NCBI GenBank assembly: GCA_900768995.1
Contig: CAAGEZ010000042.1
Span: 1 to 64,000, forward strand
Direction: 5' to 3'
DNA: 64,000 nucleotides
DNA from: Oscillospiraceae bacterium
Lineage (GTDB): Bacteria; Bacillota; Clostridia; Oscillospirales; Ruminococcaceae
Shown here: piece by piece, positions 51,455 through 60,783 of the stretch
Position numbering within the stretch: position 1 is the first letter of the stretch
How the letters are laid out: each line of letters opens with the position of its first letter
Position numbers and translations under genes: made by a program
The notes under the pieces: generated by a model
What the model was told of the DNA's origin: nothing
The model's input: the letters and a program-made list of their open reading frames with translations, nothing else
The model's database searches: none

Positions 51455-53536
51455 ATGAAAAAGTATAAACAGATAATTTCATTTTCCGCAGCTTTGGCAA
51501 TTGTCAGCGGTATGACCGGTGCCGCCTTTGCGGATAGTCAGATGTTCGTGGAAATTATCCCAGAAACTGGAAATGTTTCCGTTACTGTGGATACCGACAG
51601 GGATATCAAAAAAATAAGCCCGTATATTTTCGGCATCAACGATATCGGTGACCTTAGGAACATCTCCCCCACGGTCATCAAACAGACGGGCGTTTCGCTG
51701 TCTACATACAACTGGGAAACGAACTATTCCAACTCCGGTATCGCAGGTATGAACACAAACGATATATCCCTTGTTGATGACTACCCCTCATCAAAATGGA
51801 GCACCCCTGCACTGTATGCCGACAAGCTTGCAGCAAGGAGCCGTATGTACAATATCCCCGTAAAGCTTATCACTCTTCCGATGATGGGATATGTTGCGGC
51901 GGATTCTATGGGCATAGTTTCAAGAGATGACCGCTCCAGATGGCACGAGATAAAATTCAACAAGAACGATACATATCTGAACAATCCCGACACGGACGAT
52001 GACACTGTTTATATTGATGAATACGTAAGTTTTATCGTAAATCGCTTTGGTTCCTCATCAGAGGGAGGCATCAACGGATATTTCCTTGACAGCGAACCGG
52101 ATAAATGGTCTGAGAATTTTCCTGTTATAGACCAAGAGCCTGTTACATTCACAGAACTTGTGGAAAAATCAGCCGAGCTTGCAAATGCAGTCAAGGCAAT
52201 TGACAGCAACGCTTTTGTATTCGGCCCCTCTCTCAGCGGACTTAAAGGCTGTATCGACCTTGGAAACAGGTCGGGACGTGCTGCCGATCCTCAGAATGAA
52301 TATTCTTGGTTCATTGACTATTATCTCAGCGGAATGCGGGCAAAAAGCGCCGAAGCGGGCTATCGTCTTCTTGATGTGCTTGATGTTCATTATTATACGG
52401 AGGCCCAAACTCCTCTCGGTGTGGACGTTCTGACAGGAAATGATGAATTTTCCAATGCATTCAGAATGCAGGCGGTAAGGACGCTGTGGGATTCGGACTA
52501 CACCGAAGCATCAAATGTTGTGATGATGTACAAGCAGTTTACCCCTGTTATCCCGACATTACAGGCATCTATCCGAATGAATTACCCCAAAACAAGGCTG
52601 TCATTCTCCGAGTACGATTTTGGCGGCGGCGGAAATATGAGCGGTGCTATAGCCGAGATCGATGCACTGGGAACCTTTGCATCACAGGAAGTCTACCTTG
52701 CCTGCCTTGCACCTCAGACGGAAGACTACCCGTTCCAGAAAGCAGCTCTCAACCTTTTCACAAATTATGACGGAAACGGCAGCGGATTTGGCGATCACCT
52801 TGTATATGCAGACAACGGAAACGACACTATGAGCTCGGTTTATGCCGCAGTTGACAGCGATGAGCCAGATGTTTTGAGGATCATAGTGACAAACAAGCAG
52901 ATGGTGAACACAAAAGGCTTTGAGATAGAGCTGAATTCTGACGAATTTACATACGAGCTTGAAAATGTCTATGCAATTGACAGTTCTGACGCTTCGATAT
53001 ACGAAACTGACATTGAAAACTTTGAAAATGAGGATAATAAGATATCTTTCACAGCTGATACATTAAGTGTGTATATGCTGGTGTTAAGGGCTCAGTCCCC
53101 CGAGGACAGCGACATCAGCGAAAGCGTATGGAGCACAGCCCCCGAAGACATTGTACTTGATGGCCCCGAAAATTCAGATGTATCGTCAGATGTTTCAGCA
53201 GAGGAAATCGCAGAAGAAACGGCAACAGAAACTGTTGCCGAGGAAAATTTTGATAATGTTCCCGTTGAGCCCTCCGATGAAACAGTGCCAGATCTTACAG
53301 ATTACGAAAATCACACGGACACTTCTTATGAAGAAATGAGCTCTGAAACTGAAATAAATTCCGGAAGCTCTGTTTCGGAAAGCAATAATGAGAGCGAAGA
53401 TGTCTCCGATATCTCTGCTGAAAAGGACAGCTCACAAAAGGTTCCCCTGGTTCTGAAAATACTTGTCAGCCTTATGTGTATGACAGTAATAGGCGGAATG
53501 GTTTACGTATTATTCTTTGACAGGAACAATAAATAA
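51455..53536 (+). CDS. Secreted, membrane-anchored GH44-like glycoside hydrolase
   Basis: 693 residues. A signal peptide (residues 1-26, ending AAFA) leads to a catalytic region related to GH44 endoglucanase/xyloglucanase: SPYIFGIND at 55-63, STYNWETNYSNSG at 83-95, FLDSEPDKW at 210-218 with the putative acid/base Glu214, DVHYYTEAQTP at 310-320, and LSFSEYDFGGGG at 382-393 with the putative nucleophile Glu386. The usual RWGGN motif before the YNW segment is not present. Residues about 550-655 are an acidic Ser/Thr/Glu linker, followed by one membrane span (LVLKILVSLMCMTVIGGMVY) and a short basic tail. There is no dockerin. It would act at the cell surface. Confidence 0.8.
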   Translation: MKKYKQIISFSAALAIVSGMTGAAFADSQMFVEIIPETGNVSVTVDTDRDIKKISPYIFGINDIGDLRNISPTVIKQTGVSLSTYNWETNYSNSGIAGMNTNDISLVDDYPSSKWSTPALYADKLAARSRMYNIPVKLITLPMMGYVAADSMGIVSRDDRSRWHEIKFNKNDTYLNNPDTDDDTVYIDEYVSFIVNRFGSSSEGGINGYFLDSEPDKWSENFPVIDQEPVTFTELVEKSAELANAVKAIDSNAFVFGPSLSGLKGCIDLGNRSGRAADPQNEYSWFIDYYLSGMRAKSAEAGYRLLDVLDVHYYTEAQTPLGVDVLTGNDEFSNAFRMQAVRTLWDSDYTEASNVVMMYKQFTPVIPTLQASIRMNYPKTRLSFSEYDFGGGGNMSGAIAEIDALGTFASQEVYLACLAPQTEDYPFQKAALNLFTNYDGNGSGFGDHLVYADNGNDTMSSVYAAVDSDEPDVLRIIVTNKQMVNTKGFEIELNSDEFTYELENVYAIDSSDASIYETDIENFENEDNKISFTADTLSVYMLVLRAQSPEDSDISESVWSTAPEDIVLDGPENSDVSSDVSAEEIAEETATETVAEENFDNVPVEPSDETVPDLTDYENHTDTSYEEMSSETEINSGSSVSESNNESEDVSDISAEKDSSQKVPLVLKILVSLMCMTVIGGMVYVLFFDRNNK

Positions 53537-53541
53537 AAATA

Positions 53542-53576
53542 GCGGCAGCTGTGAAAATATCGCAGCTGCCGCATTT
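53542..53576. terminator. Bidirectional terminator between the GH44-like and SulP genes
   Basis: Perfect 10-bp GC-rich stem (53542-53551 with 53563-53572), 11-nt loop, with ATTTTC to the right and AAAAAT to the left. It serves convergent genes. Confidence 0.85.
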
Positions 53577-53588
53577 TCTATATATGCA

Positions 53589-55223
53589 TCAAAGATTTGA
53601 AATGTGCTCGAAAACCTTGTCTGTGCTCCAGAAGAACATATTGTGCTTGAAGCGGCCTTCTTTAAGTCCTGTACGCTCGAAAAGATCCATTACAGAGGGC
53701 TGCACACAGGAAAAATATACCATTCTGCCCTGTGAGATAAGTCTCTCGCAGTATTCGTGGAGGGCTTCGATTCCCGAAATATCCGCAACGGTAACTCCAC
53801 GCATAGAGAAGATGATGTTATAACTGTCGCCGAGAGATGATACCTTATCCTCCAACTTTGCACAGGTTCCGAAATAAAGAGGGCCTGTGATGTAAACAAC
53901 GCTTGTGAATTTGAGCTTTTCGGGGTCAACATTGTCCATATCAAGCTTTTCGGGGTCAACATCTGCAACAGTTACCTGCATATCCGAAACCTTTACCACG
54001 AACATAATGAGGGAGAAAACAACACCGATAAGTATAGCCTTTGTAAGGTCGAAAACAACGGTCGCAGCCATTGTGATGAGGAACTGGAACATTGCTGTTT
54101 TGAGCTTTTTGCTGAAAATGGATTTAATGGTTTTCCACTCGTTCATTCTCCAGGCAGTCACGATAAGAACGCCTGCAAGAGCTGAAAGAGGAATGTTTGA
54201 CATTACATCACCGAGAACGAACATAGAAAGCAGAAGCACGATTGCGTGGATAACGGAAGTGAGTCTTGTCTCGCCGCCGCTCTTGATAGCAACGCTTGTA
54301 CGTGCGATAGCCGCTGTTGCGGGAACGCCGCCGAAGAAAGGAAGCAGGATATTGCCTATTCCCTGTGCCACCAGCTCAACATCAGCATTGAGCTTCTCGT
54401 TCTTCATTCTGCCTGCGGAAGCACCGCAGAGGAGTGATTCGATAAGTCCGAGAGCCGCAATGGACACTGCGGGAACGATAAGGTGGCTTACATTTGACAT
54501 ATCAAACTCGGCAAATGAAAGACGGTCATCAAGAAAAATTGTTTTGGGGATTGCACCGACAGTATTTACATCAAACTTGAAGATAAGATTTGCCGCCGTT
54601 GCGATGATTATTGCTGCAAGTGAACCGGGACAGTACTGACCCAGCTTCTTGGGGTAAACAAACATAAACACGATAACGCAGAGACCAATGATAAGAGATG
54701 TGAAATTCACGGTCTGAGGAGTGGTGAAATAGCTTGCTATCTTTGCAAGGTTTGTAAGTCCTGAGGACTTCATTCCGGTGAGGTTATCTATCTGACCGAG
54801 GGCAATAATAATGGCGATACCGCTTGTAAAGCCTGTTATTACGGGCGAGGGCAGGTAGGAAACAAGTCCGCCCAGTTTGAATATTCCACAGAGGAGAAGT
54901 ATCACGCCTGCCATAAGGCTTGCCACAAATACGCCCTGCATTCCGTACTGAGCCACAAGTGAGACCAGTATAGCGGTCATTGCGCCCGTAGGTCCGCTTA
55001 TCTGATAAGACGCACCAGAAAGCACGCCGATGATAAGTCCTGAAATTATTGCGGTAACAAGTCCCGAAGCAGCTGTTGCGCCTGAGCTTACGCCGAATGC
55101 AAGAGCAAGGGGAAGAGCCACTGCCGCAACAGTGATTCCCGCAAGGACATCTTTGCCGAATTTCTTTCCGTTATACCCCGAAAATTCTTTTTTCAGTATC
55201 CTGACATAATCCGCTATCAACAT
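53589..55223 (-). CDS. SulP-family anion transporter with STAS domain
   Basis: 544 residues. The N-terminal 400 residues hold about 12-14 membrane spans, with DVLAGITVAAVALPLALAFG and QISGPTGAMTAILVSLV typical of sulfate-permease-like proteins. The C-terminal STAS domain (from about residue 425) has SMRGVTVADISGIEALHEYC. The ATG at 55223 is supported by GGAGGC 8 nt upstream. Substrates in this family are sulfate, bicarbonate, or dicarboxylates; none can be assigned. The linker before the STAS domain has a repeated VDPEKL. Confidence 0.9.
   Translation of the reverse strand: MLIADYVRILKKEFSGYNGKKFGKDVLAGITVAAVALPLALAFGVSSGATAASGLVTAIISGLIIGVLSGASYQISGPTGAMTAILVSLVAQYGMQGVFVASLMAGVILLLCGIFKLGGLVSYLPSPVITGFTSGIAIIIALGQIDNLTGMKSSGLTNLAKIASYFTTPQTVNFTSLIIGLCVIVFMFVYPKKLGQYCPGSLAAIIIATAANLIFKFDVNTVGAIPKTIFLDDRLSFAEFDMSNVSHLIVPAVSIAALGLIESLLCGASAGRMKNEKLNADVELVAQGIGNILLPFFGGVPATAAIARTSVAIKSGGETRLTSVIHAIVLLLSMFVLGDVMSNIPLSALAGVLIVTAWRMNEWKTIKSIFSKKLKTAMFQFLITMAATVVFDLTKAILIGVVFSLIMFVVKVSDMQVTVADVDPEKLDMDNVDPEKLKFTSVVYITGPLYFGTCAKLEDKVSSLGDSYNIIFSMRGVTVADISGIEALHEYCERLISQGRMVYFSCVQPSVMDLFERTGLKEGRFKHNMFFWSTDKVFEHISNL
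53914..53962 (-). repeat. 30-bp tandem repeat in the SulP linker
   Basis: A 19-base block (53914-53932) recurs identically at 53944-53962, a period of 30 bp. It encodes two copies of VDPEKL (with D-M-D-N between) in the linker from the membrane region to the STAS domain. The reading frame is kept. Confidence 0.8.
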
Positions 55224-55239
55224 ATTGAAAGCCTCCATA

Positions 55240-55279
55240 ACAAAAAATAATCGGCGGCAGCTGATACTCAGCACCGCCG
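55240..55279 (-). terminator. Terminator-like hairpin in the SulP leader
   Basis: Read on the minus strand, a GC-rich hairpin of about 12 bp (55279-55268 with 55264-55252, one bulge) is followed by a T-rich tail ending at 55240, 17 nt before the SulP ATG. It lies downstream of the promoter at 55295-55323 and so within the SulP transcript. It may instead, or also, terminate transcripts from the ABC exporter genes. Confidence 0.65.
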
Positions 55280-55294
55280 AACAAACCGATATTT

Positions 55295-55323
55295 ATGATA
55301 TCACAATTGTCGGAAAATGTCAA
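55295..55323 (-). promoter_or_regulatory. SulP gene promoter
   Basis: Minus strand: TTGACA (55323-55318), 17-nt spacer, TATCAT (55300-55295). Transcription should begin near 55288, a few bases before the hairpin at 55252-55279. Confidence 0.7.
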
Positions 55324-55380
55324 TATATAACATATCTAAATTGTACAATAGCCAGTCCCTTTTTATGTTGATTCTGCCTA

Positions 55381-58300
55381 TTACTCAATAGCTTTCATTG
55401 AAGAAGCCATATCTATCTTTTTGAGCTTGAAATAAAGCAGGACATTTACTATAACGGTGAAAACTATCATCGCCACAGCCGCCATAAGGTAGCAGAACCA
55501 AGGAATGTCACGGGAGAACATTACCTCGTCCACTTCAGAGGTGGAGATAACAAAATGCTCAAAGAACACGCCGACGAATAGTCCCACGATAATTCCGATA
55601 ATGGTGGAAACGGTATTCTCTCTGTAAACATACGCTCCAACCTCGCCGTCAAAGAATCCGAGAACTTTAATTGTGGCAAGCTCACGGGTACGCTCGTTGA
55701 TGTTGATATTTGCAAGGTTGTAGAGTATTACCACTGCAAGAGCACCTGCAAACATCACAATGACCGCAACGATAAGGTCGAGACTTGAAATAAGCTTTCT
55801 GAACTTGCCGATGCCGTTTGCACTTACGGTAACGGATACAACGCCGTCGCAGGAAATAAGCTCGGAGGATATTTCATCGCTGTCCGCATCGGGCGAAAGA
55901 TTCAGAAGTATGCTGTTGGGAGCGGATTCGCCAAAGGTCTCATCGTAAGTTGCCTTGGTCATATACACGAAATGATACGTGTAATTCTCGGCGATACCTG
56001 CAACTTTCAGCGGTGATTCTGCGCCTTCTATGAACACGGTGTCCCCTGCCTTTACATCAAGCAGGAGTGCCAGCTTTTCGGTCATAATGACCGAGCCGTC
56101 CTCAAGGACAAGCGGAGTGTGGTCGGAGCGCTTTCTTACAACAACATAATCGCTGAGCTTTTCGGGATCATCAGGCACAAAAACAGTCGCCTTAACGCTG
56201 TTATCCTCTCCGAAAACGTCCTTGTTTTCCATTATCGCTTTCATTGATGAGGTTATGCCGCTTTCAGATGAAATGATGCTGTCTATCTCAGCAAGCTCAT
56301 CATCGGAAACCTTGTCATTCAGAATGGCAGTGGAATCATAGAGAAAAATCTCGTCATACTGCTTGTCGGCTATGCAGGAAATGGCTTCTTTCAGGGCAAA
56401 GCCTGTGAGAAGAAGAGCTGTACTGCCGCCGATGCCGATTATGGTCATAAAAAATCTGCTCTTGTAGCGGAAAAGATTTCTGAATGTCACCTTGGAAGTG
56501 AACTTCATTCTTTTCCAGATAAAGCCTATCTTTTCAAGGAAAATCCTTTTGCCGCTCTTTGGGGGCTTGGGACGGATAAGTGCTGCGGGAACAGATGTAA
56601 GCTCAACGCAGGAGGTATATACCGCCGAAAGACCTGTGCAGAGAAGTGCCACACTGCAGCAGCCGAGGGCAAAGAGGGGCTTGAACGGTGCTTCAAATAT
56701 CGGGATATTGTACATTGTGCGGTAACAGCGGAAAATTATCGTGGGGAGAAGCGGGAAACCTATTATTGTTCCCACAACGCTTCCGATAACGCTTGCAAGA
56801 GATGCATAAAGGACATACTGTCCGATAATAGCTCCGGAGCTGAAGCCCAGAGCTTTCATTGTTCCCGCCTCTGTCCTCTGTTCCTCAACCATTCGGGACA
56901 TTGTTGTGCAGCATACAAGGGCTGCTATAACGATAAAGAAAATGGGGAACACATTGGCAATGGAGTCAACTCTTTCTGCATCGCTGCCGTAGGAAGAACA
57001 GTCGGGATCCCATTCTCCCCTGTTCCATACGTACCATTTCTTGTCGTTCAGCATATCTTCAAGGTCCGTTTCGGCATCGGATATCTCACCGTTTGCTTCG
57101 TCTATCTGAGCCTGTGCATCATCAAGCTGTTTCTTGGCGTCATCAAGATTGTGCTTTGCGTCCGCAAGCTCCTTTTCGTAATCGGTGAGAGCTGTTTCGG
57201 CTTCTTCAAACTGCTTTGCGGATTCATCAAGGACCAAGCGCTGATTTTTTATCTGAGTAAGAGCCGCTTCCGACGCTGCCCTGACCTGCTCATTTGCTCC
57301 TGTTATGGCAGCTTCTGCGGCTGCCTTTGATGTGGGGTCACGGTCGGGATCGGTGATGATATAAACTGCCAAAAGGTCAGATATAGACGCTTCAACATCA
57401 TTGTCATCGTAAATACGCTGAATGTCCCTGAGAACGCTCAGAAGCTCCTCGGGCAGCACTTTCATATAAATATTGTTGTAGCTTTTGATGATATTGTCGA
57501 TTCGGGGGCAGGTGTCATACAGCTCCTGTAATTTTGCCTGCTGTTCATCAAGCTGTGCAATGCCGTCATCATACTCAGCCTTTGCGGAGTCAAGCTCGTC
57601 ACGCTTTGCTTTCAGCTCGTCATAGGCACTGTTATAGTCCCTGAGCCCCTTGCTGTACTCTGCATTGCCGTCATCAAGCTTCTTTTCGCCGTCAGCAAGC
57701 TTTTCCTTTGCTTCTGAAAGTGACTCGTCCGCCTTGTCACGGACAGCCTGTTCACGTTCTGAAAGGAAGCTGCCTGCAAGTGTTTCGGCAAGATACTCAC
57801 CCTCGGAAACTATATTTTCATACTTATCCGAAAATGGTGCAACATCGCTTTCGTGAGCCTTGCCAACAGTCAGATAAATGTCGGTGTATGCATCAAGGGC
57901 GAAATCCTTTTCAGGAATATAAACAAATGCACTGACCTTGCCTGTGCCGATGGTTGAAACTCCACGCTCATAGTTTACATAAAGGGGTGACTGGGCAAGA
58001 CCGACAACGGTATATTCGGTCACATTGAGATAATCCGAAGTTTCATCGGCATTCTCGGCATAAAATGTTATCTTATCGCCTATTTTGTAGGACACCTTAT
58101 CCCTCGGCAGTGAATCGGCAACACATTCGCCGGAGCTCTGAGGAAGTCTGCCCTCAGTGAGATAAAGCTTATTCAGCGGATAATCCTCGGAATAGGACAT
58201 TACCTTTATTACGGCACTTCCCTGCTCACAGTCGGTAAAGAGGTCGGCGGAATATCCTGCATAGCCTGCCGAAAATTCGTCATTTTCAAGGAGCTTTTCG

Positions 58301-58536
58301 CAGTCACCGTCATTGAATCCGAGGGTGGATTTTATCTGAATATCCGCAAGAGCCTGATTATCGTAATACTCCCAGGCAGAGGCTTTCATATCGGGGCTGG
58401 CTGCCTTTACTCCCGAGTAAAAAGCGCAGCTGAGAGCGATGATTGCGGCAATTGCCACGAAGCGTCCCGGAGCCTTTTTTATACTTCTGAAAGTATTCTG
58501 CAACAACATATTCTTCATAAGCCGCCGACCTACCAT
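55381..58536 (-). CDS. FtsX/MacB-type ABC transporter permease with large coiled-coil outer domain
   Basis: 1051 residues. One N-terminal membrane span (RFVAIAAIIALSCAFYSGV) is followed by a large outside region. Residues about 265-520 form a long coiled coil rich in Asp, Lys, Ala and Glu (LSEAKEKLADGEKKLDDGNA and related repeats). Two FtsX-type membrane blocks follow (IFFIVIAALVCCTTMSRMVEE and, at the C-terminus, AVIVMFAGALAVVILYNLAN). It probably works on lipids, peptides or cell-wall signals with the ATPase upstream. The start at 58536 overlaps the ATPase stop by 7 nt; an ATG at 58518 is an alternative. Confidence 0.88.
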   Translation of the reverse strand: MVGRRLMKNMLLQNTFRSIKKAPGRFVAIAAIIALSCAFYSGVKAASPDMKASAWEYYDNQALADIQIKSTLGFNDGDCEKLLENDEFSAGYAGYSADLFTDCEQGSAVIKVMSYSEDYPLNKLYLTEGRLPQSSGECVADSLPRDKVSYKIGDKITFYAENADETSDYLNVTEYTVVGLAQSPLYVNYERGVSTIGTGKVSAFVYIPEKDFALDAYTDIYLTVGKAHESDVAPFSDKYENIVSEGEYLAETLAGSFLSEREQAVRDKADESLSEAKEKLADGEKKLDDGNAEYSKGLRDYNSAYDELKAKRDELDSAKAEYDDGIAQLDEQQAKLQELYDTCPRIDNIIKSYNNIYMKVLPEELLSVLRDIQRIYDDNDVEASISDLLAVYIITDPDRDPTSKAAAEAAITGANEQVRAASEAALTQIKNQRLVLDESAKQFEEAETALTDYEKELADAKHNLDDAKKQLDDAQAQIDEANGEISDAETDLEDMLNDKKWYVWNRGEWDPDCSSYGSDAERVDSIANVFPIFFIVIAALVCCTTMSRMVEEQRTEAGTMKALGFSSGAIIGQYVLYASLASVIGSVVGTIIGFPLLPTIIFRCYRTMYNIPIFEAPFKPLFALGCCSVALLCTGLSAVYTSCVELTSVPAALIRPKPPKSGKRIFLEKIGFIWKRMKFTSKVTFRNLFRYKSRFFMTIIGIGGSTALLLTGFALKEAISCIADKQYDEIFLYDSTAILNDKVSDDELAEIDSIISSESGITSSMKAIMENKDVFGEDNSVKATVFVPDDPEKLSDYVVVRKRSDHTPLVLEDGSVIMTEKLALLLDVKAGDTVFIEGAESPLKVAGIAENYTYHFVYMTKATYDETFGESAPNSILLNLSPDADSDEISSELISCDGVVSVTVSANGIGKFRKLISSLDLIVAVIVMFAGALAVVILYNLANININERTRELATIKVLGFFDGEVGAYVYRENTVSTIIGIIVGLFVGVFFEHFVISTSEVDEVMFSRDIPWFCYLMAAVAMIVFTVIVNVLLYFKLKKIDMASSMKAIE

Positions 58537-59231
58537 TCTATCTTCTCAACAGGTGTGGGATTGGGGTTGAGGGAGATTTTTGCCACCTTGCTGTTCTTTA
58601 TCTTGATAACTCTGTCTGCCATAGGGGTTATGGCCTGATTGTGGGTTATAACGATAACGGTCATACCCTTGTTTCGGCAGGTGTCCTGCAAAAGCTTAAG
58701 GATAGTTTTGCCCGTGTTGTAATCGAGAGCACCTGTAGGCTCATCGCAAAGCAGAAGCTTGGGAGATTTTGCCAGTGCTCTTGCAATGGAAACTCTCTGC
58801 TGCTCGCCGCCTGAGAGCTGTGCGGGGAAATTGTTCATTCTCTCCGCAAGCCCCACCTGTGCCAGAACTTCGGAAGCGTCACGGCTCTCTCTGCAAATCT
58901 GAGCGGCAAGCTCAACATTTTCGAGAGCTGTAAGGTTCTGAACAAGGTTATAGAACTGGAAAACAAAGCCGATATCGTATCTTCTGTATGCAGTAAGCTC
59001 CTTTGAGCTGTACTTTGCAATGTCATTGCCGTCAACGATTATCTCACCCTCATCGCAAACGTCCATACCGCCGATAAGGTTCAGCACGGTGGTCTTTCCT
59101 GCGCCGCTGGCACCTGTTATAACAACAAACTCGCCCTTTTCGATGTCGAATGAAACGCCGTCGGAAGCAGTTATGGTCACTTCGCCCATTTTGTATCGCT
59201 TGTAAACATTTTTCAGTGAAACAAAGCTCAT
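58530..59231 (-). CDS. MacB/LolD-type ABC transporter ATPase
   Basis: 233 residues. Walker A ITGASGAGKTTVLN, Q-loop VFQFYNLVQNLTALENVELA, signature PAQLSGGEQQRVSIARAL, Walker B LLLCDEPTGALDYNTG and switch VIVITHNQA. The LVQNLTALENVE motif marks the LolD/MacB group, which pairs with FtsX-type permeases such as the gene immediately downstream. The short overlap with that gene suggests coupled translation. Confidence 0.93.
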   Translation of the reverse strand: MSFVSLKNVYKRYKMGEVTITASDGVSFDIEKGEFVVITGASGAGKTTVLNLIGGMDVCDEGEIIVDGNDIAKYSSKELTAYRRYDIGFVFQFYNLVQNLTALENVELAAQICRESRDASEVLAQVGLAERMNNFPAQLSGGEQQRVSIARALAKSPKLLLCDEPTGALDYNTGKTILKLLQDTCRNKGMTVIVITHNQAITPMADRVIKIKNSKVAKISLNPNPTPVEKIEW

Positions 59232-59276
59232 TATCTATTATCATTCCTTTTTATTTTTGTATAGAATACCAAAATA

Positions 59277-59285
59277 ATTATATCA
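59277..59285 (-). promoter_or_regulatory. Possible extended -10 promoter of the ABC exporter genes
   Basis: On the minus strand TGATATAAT forms an extended -10 box (TG, one base, TATAAT), about 45 nt before the ATPase start. No good -35 box is seen. Confidence 0.4.
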
Positions 59286-59325
59286 CATATGTGTAATTTT
59301 TTAAATTGACAAATCTGACAAATAA

Positions 59326-59369
59326 TAAAAAAGCGGAGCATATTTCTATAGGAAATATACCCCGTTTTT
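59326..59369 (-). terminator. ychF terminator
   Basis: Long imperfect stem on the minus strand joining CGGGGTATATTTCC to GGAAATATGCTCCG through a 4-nt loop, followed by CTTTTTTATT, 18 nt past the ychF stop. Confidence 0.8.
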
Positions 59370-59386
59370 ATGCATAATCAGTAGAA

Positions 59387-60481
59387 TTATACGTTAAATC
59401 TGAACAGAACTATGTCGCCGTCCTGCATAACGTATTCCTTGCCCTCGGAACGCACAAGACCCTTTTCCTTAGCCGCAGCCATTGAGCCGCACGCCATAAG
59501 GTCATCAAAGGATACAACTTCCGCTCTGATAAAGCCCTTTTCAAAGTCGGTATGTATCTTTCCGGCAGCCTGAGGAGCCTTTGTGCCCTTGGTGATCGTC
59601 CACGCTCTGACTTCGGGCTTTCCTGCTGTAAGGTAGGAAATAAGACCGAGAAGGGAATAGCCCTCCTTGATTATTCTGTCAAGACCCGATACTTCAAGAC
59701 CAAGCTCGGAAAGGAACATTTCCTTATCCTCGTCGCTCATATCGGAAATTTCCGCTTCAAGCTGAGCGCAGATAGGAAGAACAGCCGCATTTTCACGCTT
59801 TGCGATGTCGCAAACAGTTTTGTAGTGCTCGGAGGTCTCGATATTGTTCTTGAAATCCTCCTCGCTGAGGTTTGCCGCATAGATCACAGGCTTTGCGGAA
59901 AGGAGAGGAGTTGTCTTGATTATCTCGCTCTGCTCCTCGGTAAAGTTGAAAGAACGTGCGGAATGACCCTCTTCAAGATGTGCTTTAAGTGCTTCAAGAA
60001 ATTCAAGCTCTATCTGATATTTCTTGTCACCCTTGATAAGCTTCTTTGTGCGGTCAATTCGTCTTTCAAGAAGCTCGATATCCGAGAAAATAAGTTCAAG
60101 GTCAATGGTCTCGATATCTCTCTGAGGGTCGATGTTTCCGTCAACGTGAATGATGTTCTGATCCTCAAAGCAGCGGACAACGTGAACGATAGCGTCCACC
60201 TCACGGATATTTGCAAGGAACTTGTTTCCAAGGCCCTCACCCTTTGATGCACCCTTTACAAGTCCTGCAATATCAACAAATTCAAGGGTCGCAGGGGTGA
60301 ATTTATCAGGCTCGTACATTTCTCTGAGCTTGTCAAGTCTGCTGTCGGGAACGGAAACTATTCCCACATTGGGCTCGATGGTGCAGAAAGGATAGTTTGC
60401 AGATTCTGCACCTGCATTTGTAAGAGCGTTAAAAAGTGTACTTTTTCCGACATTCGGAAGTCCAACCATACCTAATTTCAT
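59387..60481 (-). CDS. ychF: Redox-regulated ATPase YchF (Obg-like)
   Basis: 364 residues. It is an Obg-family P-loop protein that prefers ATP. G1 is GLPNVGKSTLFNALTNAG, G3 is FVDIAGLVKGASKGEGLGN, and the C-terminal TGS domain starts near TAKPEVRAWTIT-like sequence (LTAGKPEVRAWTITKG) and ends FDDLMACGSMAAAKEKG. Length and motifs fit the family fully. It is implicated in oxidative-stress response and ribosome binding in other bacteria. It stands upstream of its own terminator and 20 nt downstream of a small membrane-protein gene. Confidence 0.95.
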   Translation of the reverse strand: MKLGMVGLPNVGKSTLFNALTNAGAESANYPFCTIEPNVGIVSVPDSRLDKLREMYEPDKFTPATLEFVDIAGLVKGASKGEGLGNKFLANIREVDAIVHVVRCFEDQNIIHVDGNIDPQRDIETIDLELIFSDIELLERRIDRTKKLIKGDKKYQIELEFLEALKAHLEEGHSARSFNFTEEQSEIIKTTPLLSAKPVIYAANLSEEDFKNNIETSEHYKTVCDIAKRENAAVLPICAQLEAEISDMSDEDKEMFLSELGLEVSGLDRIIKEGYSLLGLISYLTAGKPEVRAWTITKGTKAPQAAGKIHTDFEKGFIRAEVVSFDDLMACGSMAAAKEKGLVRSEGKEYVMQDGDIVLFRFNV

Positions 60482-60501
60482 ATTACCGATTTCCTTTGCA
60501 T

Positions 60502-60735
60502 TTATTCTTCTTCGTCGTCAAAGCTGAGATTGCGCACATACTCGTCCGCATCGAAATCGTCATCCGAAGAGCACTTGCAGACAGCCTTTCTGCCGTGAAC
60601 GAGTTTTGTAACGGCTGTTCCTGTGAGAATGCCCACAACAAAAGCAGCGACAGTGAGAAGAATAAGGACACCCTTTGATATCTTTACCTTTTCATCGGCA
60701 TATTTTCCAACAGTTTCAATGATCTCTTCCATCAT
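60502..60735 (-). CDS. Small single-span membrane protein (77 aa)
   Basis: 77 residues. A short charged N-terminus (MMEEIIETVGKYADEKVKI) precedes one membrane span (GVLILLTVAAFVVGILTGTAV), a basic segment with KLVHGRKAVCKC, and an acidic C-terminus (DDDFDADEYVRNLSFDDEEE). The ATG at 60735 has GGTGG 9 nt upstream; the frame runs on to 60795 but that region overlaps the promoter. Function is not recognised. It is probably transcribed with ychF. Confidence 0.65.
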   Translation of the reverse strand: MMEEIIETVGKYADEKVKISKGVLILLTVAAFVVGILTGTAVTKLVHGRKAVCKCSSDDDFDADEYVRNLSFDDEEE

Positions 60736-60783
60736 TATTAAACAGCCACCTTTCATCTGTATGCAAAAACAGCATTTTATATT

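Noticed and set aside
53905..54639. Plus-strand open frame of 244 codons opposite the SulP gene
   Set aside because: Composition is typical of a membrane-protein gene read backwards; no signals support it.
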